From Parabacteroides sp. Marseille-P3160 (GTDB lineage Bacteria; Bacteroidota; Bacteroidia; Bacteroidales; Tannerellaceae), in NCBI RefSeq assembly GCF_900162725.1, contig NZ_LT799418.1, forward strand, positions 2,903,546 through 2,967,545: a DNA stretch of 64,000 nucleotides. The letters are read 5' to 3'. The translations under genes were made by a program, and so were the position numbers. Position 1 is the first letter of the stretch. Each line of letters begins with the position of its first letter. The notes beneath the pieces were generated by a model that saw nothing but the letters and a program-made list of their open reading frames with translations, had not been told where the DNA came from and did not search any database. Positions 7,152 to 16,996 of the stretch are shown here, piece after piece.

Positions 7152-9488
7152 GTGGAAACATATTTGAACCAATTAAATAAAAGTCAGAGGGAGGCAGTGG
7201 AATATTGCAGCGGCCCTTCTTTAGTCGTGGCCGGCGCCGGTTCCGGCAAAACAAGGGTATTGACTTATAAGATTGCTTATTTGCTATCACAGGGGCTTCC
7301 CCCTTATAGCATTCTGGCGCTGACATTCACAAACAAGGCCGCGCGCGAAATGAAGGAACGGATTGCCGCTATTACGGGAGAAGAGACGGCACGCCGCCTC
7401 TGGATGGGGACTTTCCATTCGATTTTCTCCCGTATACTGCGAAGCGAAGCGACTCTATTGGGTTATCCCTCCCATTTTACGATCTACGACTCAACAGATT
7501 CAAAGAATCTAATCAAGGCCATCATCAAGGAGATGAAACTGGATGATAAAGTCTATCGTCCGGGAATGATTCAAAACAGGATTTCCAACGCCAAAAATTC
7601 GCTGATTACCTGGAATGCTTACGGGCAGAACAAGGAATTGATGGAAAACGATATCAAATCGAAGGTCCCCTATCTGCGCGAAATATACAAACAATACCAG
7701 AACCGAAGTTTTCAGGCCGGGGCCATGGATTTCGACGACTTGCTGATGCAAACCAATATCCTGTTCCGGGATTTCCCGGAAGTATTAGACAAATACGGAC
7801 GCCTGTTCCGTTATATACTCGTCGACGAGTACCAGGATACCAACTTTGCCCAGCATCTGATCATACAGAAACTGAGCGCACTGCACCATCGGATTTGCGT
7901 GGTGGGCGACGATGCACAGAGCATCTATTCTTTCCGGGGAGCAAATATTGACAATATGCTGCAGTTTCAGGAGAATTACCCCGGATGCAGGATCTTCAAA
8001 CTGGAACGCAACTACCGTTCGACGCAAAACATAGTTAATGCGGCCAACAGCCTTATCCTTAAGAACAAGGCTCAGATCTACAAGAGCGTCTATTCCGAAA
8101 ACGACAAGGGGACGAAAGTGAAGGTATGCGGCACCTATTCCGACTATGAGGAAGGGTATATCGTCGCTTCCCAGATCAATAACCTGAAGAGAAGCAACCG
8201 CCAGTACGGGTATGCCGACTTTGCCATCCTCTACCGTACCAACGCCCAATCTCGTATACTGGAAGAGGCTTTGCGCAAGCAAAATATTCCCTATCGGATT
8301 TACGGGGGCTTATCCTTCTACCAACGAAAGGAAATCAAAGACATCATCTCCTATTTCCGACTGATCATCAATCCCAATGACGAGGAAGCTTTTAAGCGCG
8401 TTATCAATTATCCCGCCCGGGGCATCGGCGAGACGACGGTTCAGAAGTTGGTCACCGCCGCCCGCGAACAGAACCTGAGTTTGTGGACCGTCCTGCAGGA
8501 GCCGATAACCTACGGCATTTCCATTAACGGGGGGACCGCCCGGAAACTGGCGGATTTCCGCCAGCTGATCGACAACTTGATCGGAGAAAACGAACAATTT
8601 TCCGCCGAAGAGATTGCCCGCGAAGTCGTCCAACGGAGCGGTATAGCCAGCCTGCTCTATCAGGATCGCTCGGTCGAAGGAATCAGCCGCCAGGAAAATA
8701 TGGAAGAGCTGCTGAAAGGAATCGCCGAATTCTGCGAAATCAGACGGGAAGAAGGCATGGAACAAGTTTCCCTTACGGATTTTCTTTCGGAAGTAGCACT
8801 TGCGACCGACCAGGATACCGATAAGGAAGAACAGGCGGACAAGATTACCCTCATGACGGTTCATGCCGCCAAGGGACTTGAATTCAGTAATGTATTCGTC
8901 GTCGGCTTAGAGGAAAACCTGTTTCCTTCACAAATGGTGCTGGATAATCCGCGGGGTGTGGAGGAAGAGCGGCGGCTGTTCTATGTGGCAATCACCCGCG
9001 CCCGCGAAAATTGTATCCTGACCTACGCCAAAAGCCGTTTCCGTAACGGGCAGACCAACTTCAGTTCCCCCAGCCGTTTCATTGCAGATATCGACCCGGT
9101 TTACCTGGAACTGCCGGAAGATGCATTCCCGGCCGAAGACCGGTTGGATAAGGAACCGGGACCCTTTCAATCGCGCCCGGCTTTCGCTTCACCTCTCCAA
9201 CAGCCTAAACCCGAGCTGCGTACAGGGGTTACATCCCAACCGCGGGCAACAACAATCCCGACGCGCCGGCTAAGCCGGGTGGAGAAAGACAACGATTCTC
9301 CGGCGGCCGCCCCGGCGACGAATGTTCCCAGATTAAAAGCAGGGATGCAGGTACGGCACGACCGCTTCGGTGTCGGGAAAGTAACCGAAGTGGAGGGTAA
9401 CGAAAAGGCGACTGTGGTTTTTGACAGTTTCGGAGAAAAAAACTTACTTTTGAAGTACGCAAAACTAAAGATTATAAAAGAGACATGA
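7152..9488 (+). CDS. pcrA: UvrD/PcrA-type superfamily 1 DNA helicase
   Basis: 778 residues from a GTG at 7152, where family homology starts (VETYLNQLNKSQREAV); an in-frame GTG at 7086 would add 22 unrelated residues. SF1A motifs occur in order: Walker A AGAGSGKT (27-34), Ia TFTNKAAREMKER, Walker B VDEYQDTN, III GDDAQSIYSFRGA, IV LERNYRST, V MTVHAAKGLEF, VI FYVAITRAR. The C-terminal ~50 residues (GMQVRHDRFGVGKVTEVEG) are the Tudor-like RNA-polymerase-binding module of PcrA/UvrD. The enzyme unwinds DNA 3'-5' in repair and transcription-coupled repair. Its stop overlaps the nspC start (ATGA). Confidence 0.95.
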   Translation: METYLNQLNKSQREAVEYCSGPSLVVAGAGSGKTRVLTYKIAYLLSQGLPPYSILALTFTNKAAREMKERIAAITGEETARRLWMGTFHSIFSRILRSEATLLGYPSHFTIYDSTDSKNLIKAIIKEMKLDDKVYRPGMIQNRISNAKNSLITWNAYGQNKELMENDIKSKVPYLREIYKQYQNRSFQAGAMDFDDLLMQTNILFRDFPEVLDKYGRLFRYILVDEYQDTNFAQHLIIQKLSALHHRICVVGDDAQSIYSFRGANIDNMLQFQENYPGCRIFKLERNYRSTQNIVNAANSLILKNKAQIYKSVYSENDKGTKVKVCGTYSDYEEGYIVASQINNLKRSNRQYGYADFAILYRTNAQSRILEEALRKQNIPYRIYGGLSFYQRKEIKDIISYFRLIINPNDEEAFKRVINYPARGIGETTVQKLVTAAREQNLSLWTVLQEPITYGISINGGTARKLADFRQLIDNLIGENEQFSAEEIAREVVQRSGIASLLYQDRSVEGISRQENMEELLKGIAEFCEIRREEGMEQVSLTDFLSEVALATDQDTDKEEQADKITLMTVHAAKGLEFSNVFVVGLEENLFPSQMVLDNPRGVEEERRLFYVAITRARENCILTYAKSRFRNGQTNFSSPSRFIADIDPVYLELPEDAFPAEDRLDKEPGPFQSRPAFASPLQQPKPELRTGVTSQPRATTIPTRRLSRVEKDNDSPAAAPATNVPRLKAGMQVRHDRFGVGKVTEVEGNEKATVVFDSFGEKNLLLKYAKLKIIKET

Positions 9489-10627
9489 TAGATATCCAAT
9501 CGATTCCTTCTCCTTGCTATGTTCTGGAAGAGAAATTATTGCGTAATAATTTATCGCTTATTAAGAACGTAAAAGAACGCTCCGGTGCGAATATCATTCT
9601 TGCATTCAAGGCTTTCGCCCTATGGAAAGCGTTCCCGATTGTCCGGGAATACATTCCCTGCTCCACTGCCAGCTCGCCGTTCGAAGCCCGGTTAGCTTAT
9701 GAGGAGATGGGGAATCCGGCGCATACCTATTCCCCGGCCTATACCGAGGCCGATTTTCCTGAGATATTGAAATACAGCAGCCATATTACCTTCAATTCGC
9801 TGTCGCAATACGAACGCTTTTATCCGATGGTTCCGGCCGGCGGAAAGCATATTTCCTGCGGACTGCGGATCAACCCGGAATATTCGGAAGTGGAAACGGA
9901 ACTGTACAATCCCTGTGCTCCCGGCTCCCGGATGGGTATCGTCCGGGATTTATTGGGCGATACGCTGCCTGAAGGGATTGAAGGCCTCCATTTCCATACG
10001 TTGTGCGAATCCTCCTCTTACGACCTGGAAAAGACTCTAAAAGAGGTGGAAAGACGATTCGACCCGCTTCTCCGCCAGGCCAAATGGCTCAATATGGGAG
10101 GCGGACACCTGATGACCCGGAAAGGATACGATACAGACCATTTAGTGTCTTTGCTAAAGTCTTTCCGTGCGAAATATCCCAATCTGGAAATCATTTTGGA
10201 GCCCGGCAGCGCTTTCGCCTGGCAAACCGGATTCTTATTGGCGACGGTGGTGGATATTGTAGAGAATCATGGCATCCGGACTGCCCTGATGGATGCCTCG
10301 TTTACCTGTCACATGCCCGACTGCCTGGAGATGCCTTACCAGCCGGCCATTCGGAATGCCGTTATCGGGAAAATAGCCGGCAGACCCACTTACCGGATCG
10401 GGGGAAATAGTTGCCTGAGTGGTGATTATATGGGCGACTGGTCGTTCGATAAGGAGCTGAAGGTGGGCGACAAACTGATTTTCGAGGATATGATCCACTA
10501 CACCATCGTTAAGACAACGATGTTTAATGGCATTCCCCATCCGGCCATCGCTTTATGGACGACCGACGACCGATTGGTCGTTTACCGTCGGTTCGGCTAC
10601 GAAGATTACAAAGGACGAATGAGTTAA
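9485..10627 (+). CDS. nspC: carboxynorspermidine/carboxyspermidine decarboxylase
   Basis: 380 residues of the alanine-racemase-fold (type III) PLP decarboxylases. The PLP lysine is in LAFKAFALW (Lys42); further features are HTLCESS, NMGGG for phosphate binding and LEPGSAFAW. The C-terminal domain carries GNSCLSGDYMGDW, with the active-site Cys and Asp. It makes spermidine (or norspermidine) in the aspartate-semialdehyde-dependent polyamine route used by Bacteroidetes. The ATG overlaps the pcrA stop by 4 bp, so the two are translated from one message although unrelated in function. Confidence 0.94.
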   Translation: MIDIQSIPSPCYVLEEKLLRNNLSLIKNVKERSGANIILAFKAFALWKAFPIVREYIPCSTASSPFEARLAYEEMGNPAHTYSPAYTEADFPEILKYSSHITFNSLSQYERFYPMVPAGGKHISCGLRINPEYSEVETELYNPCAPGSRMGIVRDLLGDTLPEGIEGLHFHTLCESSSYDLEKTLKEVERRFDPLLRQAKWLNMGGGHLMTRKGYDTDHLVSLLKSFRAKYPNLEIILEPGSAFAWQTGFLLATVVDIVENHGIRTALMDASFTCHMPDCLEMPYQPAIRNAVIGKIAGRPTYRIGGNSCLSGDYMGDWSFDKELKVGDKLIFEDMIHYTIVKTTMFNGIPHPAIALWTTDDRLVVYRRFGYEDYKGRMS

Positions 10628-10696
10628 AGCTTTGCAGTTGCTTATTTTTCCGTATCTTAGCGGTGGCGTAAGAATTTGATTATAACAGCATAGAAT

Positions 10697-11647
10697 ATGG
10701 GTATATTTAGTTTTTTCAACAAGGATAAAAAAGAGAGCTTAGATAAGGGGTTATCGAAGACCAAAGACAGCGTTTTCTCCAAGATTACCAAGGCGATTGC
10801 AGGCAGAAGCAAGGTAGATGACGACGTGCTGGATAATCTCGAAGAGGTACTGATCAGCTCGGACGTCGGAGTAGACACGACGCTGAAAATCATCTCACGC
10901 ATCGAAAAAAGAGCGGCGAACGATAAATACGTAACAACAGAAGATCTCACGAAGATATTACGGGAAGAAATCGCCGCACTCCTGACTGAAAACAATACGG
11001 TCGACGGCGACCAGTTCGAGTTTCCCGATAGGAAACCATACGTCATTATGGTGGTAGGCGTCAACGGCGTAGGCAAAACGACGACGATCGGCAAACTGGC
11101 CTACCAATTCAAGAAAAACGGGAAGAAAGTTTATCTGGGAGCAGCCGATACCTTCCGTGCGGCGGCCGTAGAGCAATTGGTCATCTGGGGTGAGCGCGTC
11201 GGCGTCCCCGTCATCAAGCAACGGATGGGTTCCGATCCGGCTTCGGTCGCTTTCGACACGCTGAGTTCGGCTAAAGCCAACGACGCCGATGTGGTGATTA
11301 TCGATACCGCCGGCCGTTTACATAATAAAGTAAATTTGATGAACGAACTGACGAAGATCAAGAATGTGATGAAGAAGGTGGTTCCCGATGCTCCCCACGA
11401 AGTATTGCTCGTACTCGATGGTTCCACCGGTCAGAATGCATTCGAACAAGCCAAGCAATTTACCGCGGCGACCGAAGTGACGTCCCTGGCAATCACCAAA
11501 CTGGACGGTACCGCGAAGGGCGGGGTGGTAATCGGCATCTCCGACCATTTCCGCATACCGGTCAAGTATATCGGATTGGGAGAAGGCATCGAAGATTTGC
11601 AGGTCTTCCGCAAAAAAGAGTTCGTAGATTCATTATTCGGTGAATGA
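10697..11647 (+). CDS. ftsY: signal recognition particle receptor FtsY
   Basis: 316 residues without the long acidic A domain of E. coli; the start MGIFSFFNKDKKES is basic. The N domain is followed by the G domain with G1 GVNGVGKTTT (121-130), DTFRAAAVEQL, DTAGRLHNK (G3) and TKLDGTAKGG (G4). It docks ribosome-SRP complexes at the inner membrane and works with Ffh, which is encoded at 51270-52604 in this window. It overlaps rimO by 4 bp (ATGA). Confidence 0.97.
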   Translation: MGIFSFFNKDKKESLDKGLSKTKDSVFSKITKAIAGRSKVDDDVLDNLEEVLISSDVGVDTTLKIISRIEKRAANDKYVTTEDLTKILREEIAALLTENNTVDGDQFEFPDRKPYVIMVVGVNGVGKTTTIGKLAYQFKKNGKKVYLGAADTFRAAAVEQLVIWGERVGVPVIKQRMGSDPASVAFDTLSSAKANDADVVIIDTAGRLHNKVNLMNELTKIKNVMKKVVPDAPHEVLLVLDGSTGQNAFEQAKQFTAATEVTSLAITKLDGTAKGGVVIGISDHFRIPVKYIGLGEGIEDLQVFRKKEFVDSLFGE

Positions 11648-12960
11648 GAAAAAATAAAGTAGACATCATTACCTTGGGCTGCTCCAAAAATCTGGTCGAT
11701 TCCGAGCAACTCATGCGTCAATTCCAAGCTAACGGCTATACGGTCAAACATGACCCGGAAAAAGTAAACGGCGAAATCGTCGTAGTCAATACCTGCGGAT
11801 TCATCGGGGATGCGCAGGAAGAGTCCATCAATATGATTCTCGAATTGGAGGAAGCAAAGAAGAAAGGCCGCATCGGACAGCTCATTGTCATGGGTTGTCT
11901 GTCGGAACGGTTCCTAAAGGATTTGAAAAAGGAACTGACTGGTGTGGACCGCTTTTATGGGAAATTCAACTGGAAAGAACTGATGAAGGATCTCGGGAAG
12001 TCCTATTACAGCGATCTGAGCTTCGACCGACTGCTTTCCACGCCCCGCCACTATGCATACGTCAAGATCGCCGAGGGTTGCAACCGCACCTGCTCCTACT
12101 GCTCTATCCCGCTTATCACCGGGCAATACCAGTCCAAACCGATAGAAGAGATCGAGCAAGAAGTCCGCCTGCTGGCCATCAAAGGGGTAAAAGAGTTCCA
12201 GATGATTGCTCAAGATCTCACCTATTATGGCCTGGATATATATAAAAGGCTTGCCCTTCCTGAACTGATGGAACGTTTATCTGCCATTCCGGGAGTGGAA
12301 TGGTTGCGCTTGCACTACGCCTATCCCGCCCATTTTCCCTACGATCTGCTGCACGTCATGCGTGAACACGCCAATATCTGTAGCTATCTGGATATTGCCT
12401 TGCAACACATCAGCGATCCGATGTTGAAACGCATGAGAAGGAATATTACCAAGTCGGAAACGTATGAATTAATAAAACGGATACGCCGGGAGGTTCCGGG
12501 CATCCATCTCCGGACGACCCTCATGGTCGGCCATCCCGGAGAAACGGACCAGGACTTCGACGAGCTCGTGCAGTTTGTTAAAGAAATGCGTTTCGAACGC
12601 ATGGGTGCCTTTGCCTATAGCCACGAGGCCGATACCTATTCATTCCGTCATTATGAAGACACAATCCCAATGGAAGTCAAGCAGGAACGCCTGGACTACC
12701 TGATGCAAATCCAGGAAAACATTTCCGGCGAGCTAAACGAAAAAAAGGTAGGGCATACGTTTAAAACCATCATCGACCGTGAAGAAGAAGATTTCTATAT
12801 CGGCCGTACCGAGTTCGACTCCCCAGAAGTCGATCCGGAGATACTGGTTTCCAAGGAGAAGCCTCTCAAGATAGGGTATTTCTACCCCGTTTCCATCCAA
12901 GAAGCGGAAGCTTTCGACCTTTACGGCAAAGTACAGCCTCCCATCGAAACGGTCAGATGA
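11644..12960 (+). CDS. rimO: ribosomal protein S12 methylthiotransferase RimO
   Basis: 438-residue radical-SAM methylthiotransferase that adds a methylthio group to an Asp of ribosomal protein S12. The N-terminal MTTase domain has its three cluster cysteines (Cys13 in LGCSKN, Cys51 in NTCGF, Cys85 in MGCLSE). The radical-SAM motif is CNRTCSYC (Cys146, 150, 153). A TRAM-like domain closes the protein (from about residue 370, GHTFKTIID...). LGCSKNLVDSE and GFIGDAQEESI are RimO-type rather than MiaB-type signatures. It is translationally coupled to ftsY. Confidence 0.96.
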   Translation: MRKNKVDIITLGCSKNLVDSEQLMRQFQANGYTVKHDPEKVNGEIVVVNTCGFIGDAQEESINMILELEEAKKKGRIGQLIVMGCLSERFLKDLKKELTGVDRFYGKFNWKELMKDLGKSYYSDLSFDRLLSTPRHYAYVKIAEGCNRTCSYCSIPLITGQYQSKPIEEIEQEVRLLAIKGVKEFQMIAQDLTYYGLDIYKRLALPELMERLSAIPGVEWLRLHYAYPAHFPYDLLHVMREHANICSYLDIALQHISDPMLKRMRRNITKSETYELIKRIRREVPGIHLRTTLMVGHPGETDQDFDELVQFVKEMRFERMGAFAYSHEADTYSFRHYEDTIPMEVKQERLDYLMQIQENISGELNEKKVGHTFKTIIDREEEDFYIGRTEFDSPEVDPEILVSKEKPLKIGYFYPVSIQEAEAFDLYGKVQPPIETVR

Positions 12961-13000
12961 TTGCCCCTTATTTATTCCAAAACGAGTCAAAAAAAGAAAA

Positions 13001-13139
13001 TGTGCCAAAAGTCATCGCCTATCAACTGAAAAATGGATAGCTATGAATGAACTTAGTCATAACTATGAACTAATTCAGTCATAACTATGAACGAACGCAT
13101 TCATAGTTATGAGTTTTTGCAGGATTTTCTTTTGGCACA
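13001..13139. repeat. nested inverted repeat with internal 22-bp tandem units
   Basis: The ends are a perfect 11-bp inverted repeat, TGTGCCAAAAG (13001-13011) and CTTTTGGCACA (13129-13139). Inside are two 22-bp imperfect tandem units (13041-13062 and 13063-13084, both of the form CTATGAAN...TCATAA) and part of a third. The last unit pairs with 13100-13112 as a terminator hairpin. It fills most of the gap between convergent rimO and pgk. Confidence 0.6.
13079..13118 (+). terminator. terminator hairpin after rimO
   Basis: A perfect 13-bp stem, TCATAACTATGAA (13079-13091) and TTCATAGTTATGA (13100-13112), with an 8-nt loop and TTTTT at 13114-13118. The stem is AT-rich. It could also stop pgk transcription from the other side. 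Confidence 0.65.
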
Positions 13140-13166
13140 AACTCTTTAAGATATAGTATTTTTCTA

Positions 13167-14429
13167 TCAATAACCTCTGATAGCTTCGATACCCGGAAGC
13201 ACTTTTCCTTCGATCGCTTCGAGCAACGCTCCACCACCGGTCGATACGTAGGAAACACCGTCCGCCAAGCCGAATTTATTTACGCAAGCGACGGAATCAC
13301 CTCCTCCTACGAGAGAGAACGCACCGTTCTTAGTAGCTTCAACGATGGCTTCTCCAACGCTTCTGGAGCCATGGGTGAAGTTGTCGAATTCAAAAACTCC
13401 CGTCGGGCCATTCCACAAAATGGTTTTCGATTTTTTGATTATGTCGGCATAGATGGCTTCTGTCTTAGGACCGATATCAAGGCCTTCCCATCCATCGGGA
13501 ATCTTATCGACGTCGACAAAGGCTGTTTTAGCGTCGTTGCTGAAACTGTCGGCAATCTTTGTATCCACAGCCAAAACCAAATTCACTCCTTTTTCCTTGG
13601 CTTTCTTCAGAAGATCCAAGGCCAAATCGAGCTTATCATCTTCACAGATAGATTGGCCGATCGAACCGCCCAACGCTTTGGTAAAGGTATAGGTCATACC
13701 GCCGGTAATGATCAGGTTATCCACCTTATTCAACAGATTTTCAATAATTTCTATTTTAGAAGAAACTTTCGAACCTCCCATGATGGCCGTAAACGGACGG
13801 ACAATATCATTAAGTATTTTTTCTACCGCTTTCACCTCTTTTTCCATCAGGTAGCCGAACATCTTATGGTCGGTATCAAAATAAGCTGCAATCAATGCGG
13901 TGGAAGCATGCGCACGGTGGGCTGTTCCAAATGCGTCATTCACATAGCAGTCTGCATACGAAGCCAAGGTTTCGGTAAACTTCTTCTGGCTTTCTTTTAC
14001 TGCTTTTTTAGCAGCTTTCTTCTCCTCGTCGGAGGCATCTTCCGCTAATCCTCTCGGTTTCCCTTCTTCTTCAGCATAGAAACGAAGGTTCTCCAACAAT
14101 AATACTTCACCCGGCTGCAAAGCGGAAGCTTTCACTTTGGCCTCTTCTCCGATGCAATCATTGGCAAACTGAACGTCTACACCCAATAATTCAGAGACAT
14201 GAGGCAGAATATGTTTCAATGAAAACGTATCGGAAGGCCCTTTCGGACGTCCCAAATGAGAGCCTATAATAACACTTCCTCCATCATTGAGTATTTTCTT
14301 CAATGTCGGAAGGGCAGCCCGGATCCGGGTATCATCCGTAATATTAAAATTCTCATCTAAAGGAACATTAAAGTCAACCCTAACAAAAGCCTTTTTACCG
14401 GCAAAATTGAACTTGTCAATCGTTTGCAT
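13167..14429 (-). CDS. pgk: phosphoglycerate kinase
   Basis: 420-residue glycolytic kinase that transfers phosphate from 1,3-bisphosphoglycerate to ADP. The signature [20 protein letters not shown] is at residues 17-36. Substrate-binding SHLGRPKG and nucleotide-binding [18 protein letters not shown] and STGGGALLE all follow in order. A Lys/Glu-rich insert at about residues 118-155 ([21 protein letters not shown], described in part) is common in Bacteroidales homologues. Single-gene unit on the minus strand. Confidence 0.97.
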   Translation of the reverse strand: MQTIDKFNFAGKKAFVRVDFNVPLDENFNITDDTRIRAALPTLKKILNDGGSVIIGSHLGRPKGPSDTFSLKHILPHVSELLGVDVQFANDCIGEEAKVKASALQPGEVLLLENLRFYAEEEGKPRGLAEDASDEEKKAAKKAVKESQKKFTETLASYADCYVNDAFGTAHRAHASTALIAAYFDTDHKMFGYLMEKEVKAVEKILNDIVRPFTAIMGGSKVSSKIEIIENLLNKVDNLIITGGMTYTFTKALGGSIGQSICEDDKLDLALDLLKKAKEKGVNLVLAVDTKIADSFSNDAKTAFVDVDKIPDGWEGLDIGPKTEAIYADIIKKSKTILWNGPTGVFEFDNFTHGSRSVGEAIVEATKNGAFSLVGGGDSVACVNKFGLADGVSYVSTGGGALLEAIEGKVLPGIEAIRGY

Positions 14430-14472
14430 AACATTATTATTTAAATAGATTACTATGTTGTCTCAAGCATCG

Positions 14473-14480
14473 CAAATTTA
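14473..14480 (-). promoter_or_regulatory. -7 box of pgk
   Basis: TAAATTTG on the minus strand, a full TAnnTTTG match, 43 bp before the pgk start. No clear -33 TTG at the expected spacing. Confidence 0.5.
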
Positions 14481-14514
14481 CACAAAAAAACAGGATGCTG
14501 AAATATATAAGCCA

Positions 14515-14988
14515 TTATTCTGTCAGTTTAAACCGAACGCGCAAGCGTCCATCGGTAAAGTCGTGGGAAAGAAACTTGAAATGCCCGATTTCCGACGTAT
14601 TTTGTACGTGATCGCCTATGCATGCACAGACGTCATAATCACCGATCCTGACAATGCGTAAGGTTTCCGAGGCATCATCGGGCAGTTTGCTTAGATCTAC
14701 CAATTTCCCGGCTTTCTCCCAACTTACATACTCATAACTTACGGGTAAATGACGGTCGATCACTTCATTGATAATACGTTCTACTTCGTCTAATTTCTCC
14801 GCGCCCGGATCTTCCGCCAATTCATAATCGCATTTAGACTTCTTCCGTTCGATATGTGCATTTTTTGAGCGGGGACAGCCAAATAAACGAACCATTGTCT
14901 GGTTTAGAATATGTTCAGCCGTATGCATAGGAGGGTATTCCTTTTTATTATGTGCGTTTAGCTCCGTTTTTTCTTCTTGTATATCCAT
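14515..14988 (-). CDS. AlaX-like alanyl-tRNA editing domain protein
   Basis: 157 residues related to the second additional domain (SAD) of threonyl/alanyl-tRNA synthetases. The metal-binding motifs are HTAEH (His22 and His26) and CIGDH (Cys123 and His127). Freestanding proteins of this kind hydrolyse mischarged tRNA, for example Ser-tRNA(Ala). It lacks a synthetase catalytic core. The first ~20 residues are charged and unconserved, so Met21 is another possible start, although that would put the first metal motif right at the N-terminus. Stands alone behind a long AT-rich region. Confidence 0.85.
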   Translation of the reverse strand: MDIQEEKTELNAHNKKEYPPMHTAEHILNQTMVRLFGCPRSKNAHIERKKSKCDYELAEDPGAEKLDEVERIINEVIDRHLPVSYEYVSWEKAGKLVDLSKLPDDASETLRIVRIGDYDVCACIGDHVQNTSEIGHFKFLSHDFTDGRLRVRFKLTE

Positions 14989-15684
14989 GCGTTCTATTTT
15001 ATTAATTCATTGCGAAGATACATTTTTTCAATAATACGGTAAAAAACATTTGTAAACACAAGGGTCTTTTAAGAAGATGGTTTACTTTGTCATTTTGGCA
15101 GTATCATTGGTCTTTTAATTTCAAAAGAAACAAATATGTATAAATATTCTTCTGTTCACAAAAGTAAAAAGTACAAATAAATAACAGCAAGTAGACAAAA
15201 GTAACCGTAAAAACGAGTATAATTTATAAATAATAACATTGGATAGAGATATAAATGTAACGTATACAAAAAAGAATACGGTAGTTTACATTAGTTTGAT
15301 AAATATCTATATACTCATTAATATTCAGATATATAAATAATAAAACTAAAGCAATACTTTCAATATGGGCTACAGAATTAAACACAAGCGTATACAAGAG
15401 AAAAATAGAAAGGATTATATATAGATTTATTAATTGTATATCATATAATTAATATTAATATATAAAGTAAAACTTCAATAGTATAAGCTTCCTATTTACA
15501 GTGAATCCAACCGTAAACAGGAGGGGAACAAGTCTTTGTTTACTTTTGTCACTTGTTCATTTTAGTAAACGCAAGTTGCATTTCTTAAATTATTTGTTAT
15601 CTTTGTATCCTGTTTACATATATAACACATAATTATGTGAACGGACATTTTGGCTTATTTTTCACAAATTCATAAGGAAAAAAG
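14989..15684. promoter_or_regulatory. 0.7-kb AT-rich non-coding region with repeated GTTTAC/ACTTTTGTC motifs
   Basis: No credible gene. The hexamer GTTTAC (either strand) occurs seven times: 15052, 15080, 15284, 15513, 15538, 15565 and 15612. Related longer copies of TTTACTTTTGTC are at 15081 (plus, one T short), 15158 (minus), 15195 (minus) and 15539 (plus). The pair 15538-15543 / 15565-15570 is inverted just before the promoter of the XRE gene. This resembles an operator array for the regulator downstream; binding is inferred. Confidence 0.45.
15576..15605 (+). promoter_or_regulatory. promoter of the XRE regulator
   Basis: TTG at 15576-15578 and TATCTTTG at 15598-15605 with an exact 19-bp spacer. 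It lies directly behind the inverted GTTTAC/GTAAAC pair, which fits repressor control. Confidence 0.65.
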
Positions 15685-16140
15685 ATGATGAAAGAGCGCA
15701 TTATTCGTATTATGGAGCATGAAGGGCTGACTTCCTCAAAGTTCGCAGAGCTTATCGGTATTCAGCGGTCTGCCGTATCGCATATTCTTTCCGGTAGAAA
15801 TAATGCAAGTCTCGATGTCCTTATGAAAATACTGGAATGTTTCAATTATATCAATACCGACTGGCTTCTTTTCGGCAGAGGAGAAATGATGAAATCGGAT
15901 GCCCGCCGCGGAACGCCCGATTTATTCTCAAATACGCCCCTAAATCGCCCCGAGGGAAGGACAGATACTGAATATCGCAAGGATTTGGGGGTTCAGCGCA
16001 TCGAAATAGCACCGAAGCAAGCTGTAATAGAACAAGTTGCATACAAAGAAAGACCATCTAAGAATATCAGTAAAATAATGATTTTCTACTCAGATAACAC
16101 GTACGAGACTTTTACCCCCGAGAAAAACAAAAAAGAGTAA
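15685..16140 (+). CDS. XRE-family helix-turn-helix transcriptional regulator
   Basis: 151 residues. The Cro/CI-type HTH covers residues 3-60 (RIMEHEGLTSSKFAELIGIQ then RSAVSHILSGRNNASLDVLM), followed by WLLFGRGEMM, the usual end of this domain in Bacteroidetes regulators. The remainder is a variable linker and a short basic C-terminus ending KNKKE without a recognisable ligand domain. Starts at the first of two adjacent Met codons. It stands alone between alaX and pyrK, behind an unusually long leader with repeated motifs, so autoregulation is likely. The targets are not visible from the sequence. Confidence 0.85.
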   Translation: MMKERIIRIMEHEGLTSSKFAELIGIQRSAVSHILSGRNNASLDVLMKILECFNYINTDWLLFGRGEMMKSDARRGTPDLFSNTPLNRPEGRTDTEYRKDLGVQRIEIAPKQAVIEQVAYKERPSKNISKIMIFYSDNTYETFTPEKNKKE

Positions 16141-16174
16141 ACCTAAAGGTTCTGTCTATCCGGTATATTTCCAC

Positions 16175-16182
16175 TATCTTTG
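16175..16182 (+). promoter_or_regulatory. -7 box of pyrK-pyrD
   Basis: TATCTTTG fits TAnnTTTG; the start codon ATG is 31 bp downstream at 16214. The -33 region has only a TCTG (16151-16154) at roughly the right distance. Confidence 0.5.
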
Positions 16183-16213
16183 CATAAATAATAGTGTGAG
16201 ATTCTATACCCGT

Positions 16214-16996
16214 ATGAAAAAATATATGTTAGACTTGGAGGTCACCGGGAATCTACGCCTTCATCCCAATTATTGTCTGCTGATATTAACAGCCGCCGAA
16301 CCACTGCCGGATATGCTTCCGGGACAATTTGTGGAAGTGAAGGTCGAACATTCTTCAACGACTTTTCTTCGCCGCCCCATCTCGATTAATTATATTGATA
16401 GAGAAAAGAATGAACTGTGGTTGCTGATTCAGTTGATCGGTGACGGAACCCGGCGAATGGCCGAATATCAGACCGGAGACTTTATCAACCTCCTGCTTCC
16501 CTTGGGTAATAGCTTTACCACTGACATCCCCGGAGGGAAAGGACAAAGACTTTTACTGATAGGCGGCGGAGTCGGCACAGCTCCTCTCCTGTATTTGGGT
16601 GAAGTATTGAAAAAATCCGGCTATCAACCGGAATTCCTCCTCGGAGCCCGTTCACAGGGTGATGTACTTCAACTGGAAGATTTTAACAAAATCGGTCCCG
16701 TACATATAACGACCGAGGACGGTTCCCTGGGTGAAAAGGGATATGTAACCAATCATTCGATCTTACGGAATGCAGAGTACAATCGGATTTATACCTGCGG
16801 CCCCAAACCGATGATGGTAGCCGTAGCGAAATATGCGGCGGAAAACACAATCCCTTGCGAGGCTTCGCTCGAAAATACGATGGCGTGCGGCTTCGGCGCC
16901 TGCTTGTGCTGTGTGGAAGATACGCAGGACGGGAATTTGTGTGTATGTACGGAAGGACCGATATTTAATACAGAAAAATTGAAATGGCTGAATTAA
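16214..16996 (+). CDS. pyrK: dihydroorotate dehydrogenase B, electron-transfer subunit PyrK
   Basis: 260 residues from the ATG at 16214; an in-frame GTG at 16196 lies only a few bases after the promoter. The FAD domain has FLRRPIS, and the NAD domain [14 protein letters not shown]. The C-terminal [2Fe-2S] site is CGFGACLCC...C (about residues 220-245), diagnostic for PyrK. It passes electrons from the PyrD flavin to NAD. The stop overlaps pyrD by 13 bp, so both subunits are made together. Confidence 0.95.
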   Translation: MKKYMLDLEVTGNLRLHPNYCLLILTAAEPLPDMLPGQFVEVKVEHSSTTFLRRPISINYIDREKNELWLLIQLIGDGTRRMAEYQTGDFINLLLPLGNSFTTDIPGGKGQRLLLIGGGVGTAPLLYLGEVLKKSGYQPEFLLGARSQGDVLQLEDFNKIGPVHITTEDGSLGEKGYVTNHSILRNAEYNRIYTCGPKPMMVAVAKYAAENTIPCEASLENTMACGFGACLCCVEDTQDGNLCVCTEGPIFNTEKLKWLN

